The translations under genes and the position numbers were made by a program. DNA of 64,000 nt from Pseudoxanthomonas jiangsuensis. Its GTDB lineage: Bacteria; Pseudomonadota; Gammaproteobacteria; Xanthomonadales; Xanthomonadaceae. The stretch lies in NCBI RefSeq assembly GCF_010093185.1, contig NZ_PDWL01000016.1:1-64000 (forward strand), in the 5' to 3' direction. The notes under the pieces are model-generated. The model was not told the origin of the DNA, did no database searches, and was given only the letters and a program-made list of their open reading frames with translations. The number at the start of each line of letters is the position of its first letter. Position 1 is the first letter of the stretch. Positions 59,195 through 64,000 of this stretch are shown here, one piece after another.

Positions 59195-59216
59195 ATGTAG
59201 CACATGTGTGATACAT
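59195..59216. promoter_or_regulatory. Imperfect palindromic operator of the RHH-ParE pair
   Basis: A 22-bp dyad starting ATGTAGCACA and ending TGTGATACAT, with 18 of 22 positions symmetric, lies 30 bp upstream of the antitoxin ATG. It is the expected autoregulatory site. Confidence 0.55.
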
Positions 59217-59273
59217 GACCACAGGGCGACGGGACGACGTGACAGCGCGGACGTGCACCGAAGCATGGCACCT

Positions 59274-59374
59274 GTAGGAGCCGGTCTTACCGGCGGCCAT
59301 CATCGCGGACACGTCTGCGTAAAAAACGGGCATCCGTGACGCACCCACCCCACGGGCGCCGGACCGGCTCCTAT
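59274..59374. repeat. Dispersed palindromic repeat, copy C
   Basis: It begins GTAGGAGCCGGTCTTACCGG and ends ACCGGCTCCTAT. The inner GGACACGTCTGCGTAAAAAA parallels copy A. It lies between the toxin-antitoxin promoter region and the 3' end of the endo-arabinanase gene. Confidence 0.65.
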
Positions 59375-59387
59375 CGCGGACGGCGCC

Positions 59388-60494
59388 CTACCTCAAGGCC
59401 GAGGCGTCCACCTGCGGCCAGCCTTCGGCATCCCAGGCCATCGGCAGCACCTTCAACTTCGGCCGGCCACCGTCCTCGACGTCGTAGGCGTGGAAGACCA
59501 GGTAATCCTTGCCGTCGAAGGTGTAAGCGCTGTTGTGCCCTGGCCCCGGCCAGCGCGCGGTGCCGCGCAGCACCTCGCTGCCGCCGCCCTGGTCCATGCG
59601 CCGCCCCTCCCGGTCCAGGTACGGTCCCTGCAGCGTGCGCGAGCGGCCGACCATGATCCGGTAGTCGCTCTTCGCGCCCCGGCAGCAGTGGTCGAAGGAG
59701 ACGAACAGGTAGTGCCAGCCGCCCTTGCGGAACACGAACGGCGCCTCGATCGCGCCCGGCTCCGGCGACGCATCGTCCTCCAGCACCGAACGCTCGCGCT
59801 TGGCCAGCGTGTGCCATTCCTGCGGCTCGGCCAGGCGCAGCCGGTCCGGCGCCAGCCTGGCCAGCTTCAACCCGCCCCAGAACGAACCGAACGCCAGCCA
59901 CGGCTGCCCGACCTCGTCCTCGACCAGGTTCGGGTCGATCGCGTTCCACAGGTCCCGGTGCGGCACCGAGCGCAGGACGATGCCGTGGTCGGTCCAGCCG
60001 AAGTCCGCGCTGGAAGGATCCAGGGTGCGGCTGGTCGCCACCCCGATCGCCGAGGTGTTCTTGCCGCCGGTGGAGATCGAGTAATAGAGATGGTAGGTGC
60101 CGTCGTGGTACGAGATGTCCGGCGCCCAGATGTGGCCGTTGAAGTCCGGCACGATCTCGTAGGCCCAGGCCGGGATCTGCGCGAACACCGGCGGCTCGGC
60201 CTTCCAGGTGCGCAGGTCCTTCGAGCTGTAGACGCTCACGCCCGGGCCGGTGATGAACAGGTACCAGGTGTCGCCCTCGCGGATCATCACCGGATCGTGG
60301 GCCAGCACGTCGGCGTGGTAGCCCGGCCGCGGCGCGGCCACCGGCGGGGCGGCCATCATGTCGTCGTTGTTGGCCGGCGGCGTGGCGGCGATGACCGGTG
60401 CCGGCACAGCGACCACCAGTGCCAGCGCCAGCGCGCGAAGCCGCGGCCGCCACAGCGGACGGACGTCGTCGCCGGCTCCGCTGCGCGCGCTCAT
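59388..60494 (-). CDS. Exported GH43 endo-1,5-alpha-L-arabinanase
   Basis: The protein is 368 residues. A signal sequence (LRALALALVVAVPAPVIAA, ~19-37) precedes a five-bladed beta-propeller. Catalytic residues: base D67 (LAHDPVMI), pKa-modulating D187 (NAIDPNLVED) and acid E250 (GAIEAPFVF). The motifs GHIWAPDISYHDGTYHLYYS, SFDHCCRG and GPGHNSAY are typical of GH43 arabinanases. It would cut arabinan backbones into oligosaccharides outside the inner membrane. The start ATG overlaps the stop of the upstream GH43 gene by ATGA, forming part of the GPH-GH43-GH43 operon. Confidence 0.92.
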   Translation of the reverse strand: MSARSGAGDDVRPLWRPRLRALALALVVAVPAPVIAATPPANNDDMMAAPPVAAPRPGYHADVLAHDPVMIREGDTWYLFITGPGVSVYSSKDLRTWKAEPPVFAQIPAWAYEIVPDFNGHIWAPDISYHDGTYHLYYSISTGGKNTSAIGVATSRTLDPSSADFGWTDHGIVLRSVPHRDLWNAIDPNLVEDEVGQPWLAFGSFWGGLKLARLAPDRLRLAEPQEWHTLAKRERSVLEDDASPEPGAIEAPFVFRKGGWHYLFVSFDHCCRGAKSDYRIMVGRSRTLQGPYLDREGRRMDQGGGSEVLRGTARWPGPGHNSAYTFDGKDYLVFHAYDVEDGGRPKLKVLPMAWDAEGWPQVDASALR

Positions 60495-61456
60495 GCCGCC
60501 GCCCCCGGGATCTCGACCTCGCGCAAGGGCCGGCCGAACACCGGCATTCCGTCCGCATCCCATTGCAGCGGCTGCACGCAGGCGTGCCGGTCCGGATTCC
60601 ACAGGGGATCACCCTCGATCTGGCGGTAGTTGCGCGCGTGGTAGACCAGCAGGTCGGTGACCCCGTCCTCGGCCACGGTGAAGCTGTTGTGCCCCGGGCC
60701 GTATACCTCGCGCTCCGGATCGCTCACGAACACCGGCCGCGGCGACTTGTGCCAGCTGGCCGGATCGAGCAGGTCGGCGTCGGCATCGGCCCACAGCAGG
60801 CCCATTGCGTAGCGCTCGTCGGTGGCGCTGGCCGAATAGCTGACGAACACCTTGCCGTGGCGGATGAGTACCGAGGGCCCCTCGTTGACCAGGAAACCCT
60901 GCACTTCCCAGTCGAACTCCGGCCGGGTCAGCAGCACCGGCTTGCCCTCGATCCGGGTGCCGTCGCGCATCGGCGCGATGTAGAGATTTGAATTGCCTGG
61001 GATGTCCGGGTGCTTCTGCGCCCACAGGTAGTAGGCGCGGCCGCGGTGCTCGAAGCGGGTCGCGTCCAGGCAGAAGGCGTCGATCCCGCTGTCGACCTGG
61101 CCGGCGAACGCCCACTGCCCCTGCATCGGATCGGCCGCCGGGTTGCGCAGCGCGTACATGCGGTGCTGGAACAGCCCGTCCTTGATCTGCCGCGAGGGCG
61201 CGGCGGCGAAATAGACGTGCCACACCCCGTCCACCCGGTGCAGCTCCGGCGCCCAGACCAGGGAACTGGCCGGGCCTTCGGCCGGTGCGGTCCACAGGGT
61301 CTTCTCCTCCGCCGCGGCCAGCCCGGCCAGGGTCGGCGCGCGGCGCAGGACCACCCGGTCGTACTCGGGCACCGAGGCGGTGAAGTGGTAGTGGCCGTCG
61401 TGCCGGCAGACGTGCGGGTCGGCGCGCTGGAGGATGAAGGGGTTGCTCAGCTTCAT
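60491..61456 (-). CDS. Cytoplasmic-type GH43 arabinosidase
   Basis: The protein is 321 residues without signal peptide. GH43 propeller: base D13 (QRADPHVCRHDGHYHF), VWAPELHRVDGVWHVYF, D131 (FCLDATRF), acid E192 (NEGPSVLI) and YGPGHNSF. The pattern resembles GH43 enzymes that release arabinose from the ends of arabino-oligosaccharides. Placement after a sugar symporter gene, 25 nt downstream, suggests it acts on imported oligosaccharides in the cytoplasm. The next GH43 gene overlaps its stop. The exact subfamily needs a comparison I cannot run. Confidence 0.9.
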   Translation of the reverse strand: MKLSNPFILQRADPHVCRHDGHYHFTASVPEYDRVVLRRAPTLAGLAAAEEKTLWTAPAEGPASSLVWAPELHRVDGVWHVYFAAAPSRQIKDGLFQHRMYALRNPAADPMQGQWAFAGQVDSGIDAFCLDATRFEHRGRAYYLWAQKHPDIPGNSNLYIAPMRDGTRIEGKPVLLTRPEFDWEVQGFLVNEGPSVLIRHGKVFVSYSASATDERYAMGLLWADADADLLDPASWHKSPRPVFVSDPEREVYGPGHNSFTVAEDGVTDLLVYHARNYRQIEGDPLWNPDRHACVQPLQWDADGMPVFGRPLREVEIPGAAA

Positions 61457-61481
61457 GGAATCTTCCGCGTGGAGGCGGCGC

Positions 61482-62831
61482 TCAGGCCGCCGGCGTGTCC
61501 GGCACGATCTGCCGCTTGATCTGCTGGTAGTAGCCGTCGGTGATCCGGTAGCGGAACATCACCGCGCCCATCAGCGCATGGAACAGGCCCGGGATCACGG
61601 TCAGCATCAGGGCGATGCCGGCCATCGCCGCCGGCCCCTGCGGCCGGTCGGGCACGTACTGGAACCAGGCCAGCAGCCAGCCGACGATGGCCCCGGCGAT
61701 GCCCATGCCGGCCTTCTGGCAGAACGAGATCCCGCCCATCGCCAGGCCCGCCACGCGCTTGCCGCTGCGGGCGTGGCCGTAGTCGACCGCCTCCACGATC
61801 GCCGACCAGAACACCGGCGCGTGCAGGTCGACGATGAAGCACACCAGGAAGTAGAGGACGAAGGCCAGGGCCACGTCGCCGGGCCCGACCAGCAGGTACA
61901 TCGCCACGCTCAGCACGCCCACCGCCAGCTGGCTCCAGCGGAACAGCGCGACCTTGCACCAGCGGCGGGTGATCCAGGTCGAGGCCGGCATGGCCAGGAT
62001 CGCGGCGACCACGCCGGTGGTCAGGAACGCCGACAGCAGCTTCGCGTCGCCGCCCAGGTAGTACTTGGCGTAGTAGGCCGCGACCGAGCCGCGGATCACG
62101 TAGCCGATCGTGCCGATGACGCACACCGCGCACAGCAGCAGCCACTGGTCGTTGCGCAGCAGCAGGCGCAGCTGTTCGCGCAGGGGCGTGCGATCGACCT
62201 GGTGGCGCACCCGCTCGGTGGTGGTGAAAAAGCAGAACAGGAACAGCACGGTGGCCAGCGCGCCCATCAGCCCCATCGCCAGCTGGTAGCCGCGGGCCAG
62301 GTCGGCCCCACCCCAGCGCACGGCCAGCACCGGCACCAGGATCGTGACCAGGAACGCGGCGATCTTGGCGAAGAACAGCCGGTAGCCGTTGGCCACCAGC
62401 CGCTCCTTCGGGTCGGCGGTGAGCACCCCGACCAGGGAGATGTAGGGGATGGTGACCGCAGTGAACACCAGCATCACCAGCAGGTAGGTGGCGTAGGCCC
62501 AGACCAGCTTGAGGTTGTAGTCCAGGTCCGGGGTGGTGAAGGTCAGCACGACCGCCAGCCCGAACGGCACCGCCATCACCAGGAACCACGGCCGGTAGCG
62601 GCCCCAGCGGGTTTCGACGCGGTCGGTGACCAGGCCCATCAGCGGGTCGGCGACCGCGTCGATCATCCGCACCACGATGAACAGCAGGCCCACATCGACG
62701 GGCCGCAGGCCGAACACGTCCGTGTAGAAGAACGTGATGATCAGCATCATCGACGAGAACACGACGTTGACCGCCATGTCACCGGCGCCGAAGCCGACCT
62801 TCTCCAGTACCGAAAGCTTCTGGTCCTGCAT
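61482..62831 (-). CDS. GPH-family (MelB-like) sugar:cation symporter
   Basis: The protein is 449 residues with 12 helices. Glycoside-pentoside-hexuronide symporter signatures are VGFGAGDMAVNVVFSSMMLI, RMIDAVADPLMGLVTDRVET, RWGRYRPWFLVMAVPFG and the loop TADPKERLVANGYR. The family imports sugars with H+ or Na+; arabinose or short arabinosides are the likely cargo from the operon. GAGGAGGGGC precedes the ATG at 62831. It is the first gene of GPH-GH43-GH43 and is divergent from accA. Confidence 0.93.
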   Translation of the reverse strand: MQDQKLSVLEKVGFGAGDMAVNVVFSSMMLIITFFYTDVFGLRPVDVGLLFIVVRMIDAVADPLMGLVTDRVETRWGRYRPWFLVMAVPFGLAVVLTFTTPDLDYNLKLVWAYATYLLVMLVFTAVTIPYISLVGVLTADPKERLVANGYRLFFAKIAAFLVTILVPVLAVRWGGADLARGYQLAMGLMGALATVLFLFCFFTTTERVRHQVDRTPLREQLRLLLRNDQWLLLCAVCVIGTIGYVIRGSVAAYYAKYYLGGDAKLLSAFLTTGVVAAILAMPASTWITRRWCKVALFRWSQLAVGVLSVAMYLLVGPGDVALAFVLYFLVCFIVDLHAPVFWSAIVEAVDYGHARSGKRVAGLAMGGISFCQKAGMGIAGAIVGWLLAWFQYVPDRPQGPAAMAGIALMLTVIPGLFHALMGAVMFRYRITDGYYQQIKRQIVPDTPAA

Positions 62832-63013
62832 TGCCCCTCCTCGAGCGCGCCGCCGGTGGTGACGGCCTTGCCCTGCCGCGCCGGCGGTGCCGGCCGCGGG
62901 GAAGCTCCCCCCTCCCGGGCAGGCCCATTCTGGTCGGGAGGCCGATATGCAACAAATACATAAATCGTCGCTTGCCATGCCGGAAATAGCATGTCTCACC
63001 GCCCCGCCTCCAT

Positions 63014-63053
63014 ACCGTACGGTCCGGTCCGATCCAGGCCCTTCGGCTACACT
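63014..63053. promoter_or_regulatory. Palindrome and -10-like element between symporter operon and accA
   Basis: ACCGTACGGT (63014-63023) is a perfect 10-bp dyad in the 251-bp divergent gap and could be an operator of the arabinan operon. TACACT (63048-63053) is a plausible -10 for accA, 30 nt before its start. No convincing -35 is seen for either. Confidence 0.35.
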
Positions 63054-63082
63054 CCCCGGCTTCCTGCACGACCCGGTTCCCG

Positions 63083-64000
63083 ATGAACCCGAACTACCTT
63101 GATTTCGAGCAGCCCATCGCCGACCTGGAAGCCAAGATCCAGGAACTGCGCAGCGCCAGCACCGGCCCGGCGGTCAACGTGGACGCCGAGGTGCACGCCC
63201 TCCAGGACAAGCTGCGCAAGCGCACCGCCCAGATCTTCCGCGATCTCAGCCCCTGGCAGGTCTCGCAACTGGCCCGCCACCCGGCCCGGCCCTACACCCA
63301 GGACTACCTGCGGGTGATCTGCGACGAGTTCCAGGAACTGCACGGCGACCGCGCCTTCGCCGACGACAAGGCCATTGTCGGCGGCCTGGCCCGGATCGAC
63401 GGTCGCCCGGTGGTGGTGATCGGCCACCAGAAGGGCCGCGACACCAAGGAGAAGATCCGCCGCAACTTCGGCATGCCCAAGCCCGAGGGCTACCGCAAGG
63501 CTTTGCGGCTGATGAAGCTGGCCGAGCGCTTCGGCCTGCCCCTGCTGACCTTCATCGACACCGCCGGCGCCTGGCCGGGGATCGACGCCGAGGAGCGCGG
63601 CCAGTCCGAGGCCATCGCCCGCAACCTGCTGGAGATGGCCGAGCTGAGGATCCCGGTGGTCTGCACCGTGATCGGCGAGGGCGGCTCGGGCGGCGCGCTG
63701 GCTATTGGCGTAGGCGACAGCACGGTCATGCTCGAATACAGCACCTACTCGGTGATCTCGCCGGAAGGCTGCGCCTCGATCCTGTGGAAGGACGCCGGCC
63801 GGGCCAAGGACGCGGCCGAGCAGCTGAACCTGACCGCCGGCCGGCTCAAGAACCTGGGCCTGGTCGACAAGGTGGTGCGCGAGCCCACCGGCGGCGCCCA
63901 CCGCAACCCGAAGCAGATGGCGCGCCGGTTGAAGGCGGTCCTGCTCAACGAGCTGGACGCGCTGGAGCGGATCCCGGTCGAGCAGCTGCTGCAGCGCCGC
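63083..64000 (+). CDS. accA: Acetyl-CoA carboxylase carboxyltransferase subunit alpha (3' end outside window)
   Basis: 306 residues are visible without a stop; the usual length is about 319, so roughly 13 codons lie beyond the window. AccA with AccD transfers carboxyl from biotin to acetyl-CoA, the first step of fatty-acid synthesis. Signatures: [20 protein letters not shown], the HPxRPYTxDY segment, [20 protein letters not shown], and the oxyanion glycines [16 protein letters not shown]. In related genomes accA usually follows dnaE closely; here an arabinan locus separates them. Confidence 0.97.
   Translation, partial: MNPNYLDFEQPIADLEAKIQELRSASTGPAVNVDAEVHALQDKLRKRTAQIFRDLSPWQVSQLARHPARPYTQDYLRVICDEFQELHGDRAFADDKAIVGGLARIDGRPVVVIGHQKGRDTKEKIRRNFGMPKPEGYRKALRLMKLAERFGLPLLTFIDTAGAWPGIDAEERGQSEAIARNLLEMAELRIPVVCTVIGEGGSGGALAIGVGDSTVMLEYSTYSVISPEGCASILWKDAGRAKDAAEQLNLTAGRLKNLGLVDKVVREPTGGAHRNPKQMARRLKAVLLNELDALERIPVEQLLQRR

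Overview
The window looks like a chromosomal segment of a Lysobacteraceae (Xanthomonadaceae) gammaproteobacterium of the Lysobacter, Luteimonas or Pseudoxanthomonas type. This rests on very high GC, a lexA2-imuA-imuB-dnaE2 mutagenesis cassette, large TonB-dependent receptors, a CRP/Clp-type box, a dnaE...accA neighbourhood and dispersed palindromes built on TGTAGGAGCCGG. The genus is an inference. I saw no rRNA, tRNA, CRISPR array, prophage or insertion sequence.

Layout. 1-2.8 kb holds the 3' part of a large-subunit catalase (katE) and a lysine-rich histone-like protein. 2.9-11.9 kb is one minus-strand, tightly coupled DNA-damage operon: lexA2, imuA, a 35-codon ORF, imuB, dnaE2, then an AlkB-like dioxygenase, a DUF763 protein and a GIY-YIG-like protein. 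A LexA-type palindrome lies at its head. 12-17.7 kb carries a secreted GH30 hydrolase with a Clp-like box, a PlpD-like patatin autotransporter and an EAL-CBS-GGDEF protein. 17.8-24.1 kb is a FecI/FecR/STN-TonB-receptor surface-signalling unit followed by an exported PHP-type metallohydrolase.

24.1-33.4 kb is accessory. It contains an AbrB-Doc toxin-antitoxin pair, a ParD-ParE pair running directly into an MFS exporter gene, a TerC-family gene behind a yybP-ykoY manganese riboswitch, a PD-(D/E)XK/DUF2075 nuclease-helicase, and a SIR2-HerA pair whose GC is far below its surroundings. The SIR2-HerA pair is a recognised antiphage arrangement (Nezha type). The adjoining nuclease-helicase may be a third component or an independent defence gene.

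33.4-48.3 kb returns to housekeeping and mixed functions: purA, a secreted amidohydrolase, osmC, an EF-G-like GTPase, a deformylase/EamA/histidine-kinase run, a formate-nitrite channel with a hairpin-rich leader, glutathione reductase, a D-amino-acid dehydrogenase and a DUF418 membrane protein. 48.4-52 kb is dnaE. From 52 kb to accA at the window end, the usual dnaE-accA neighbourhood is occupied by a TfoX-like gene, galM and an arabinan-utilisation locus. That locus comprises an outer-membrane TonB receptor, GH51 arabinofuranosidase, exported GH43 endo-arabinanase, a cytoplasmic-looking GH43 enzyme and a GPH-family symporter, with a ParE/RHH toxin-antitoxin pair in the middle. The layout suggests outer-membrane capture of arabino-oligosaccharides, periplasmic trimming, inner-membrane uptake and cytoplasmic trimming. 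The araBAD-type catabolic genes are not in this window.
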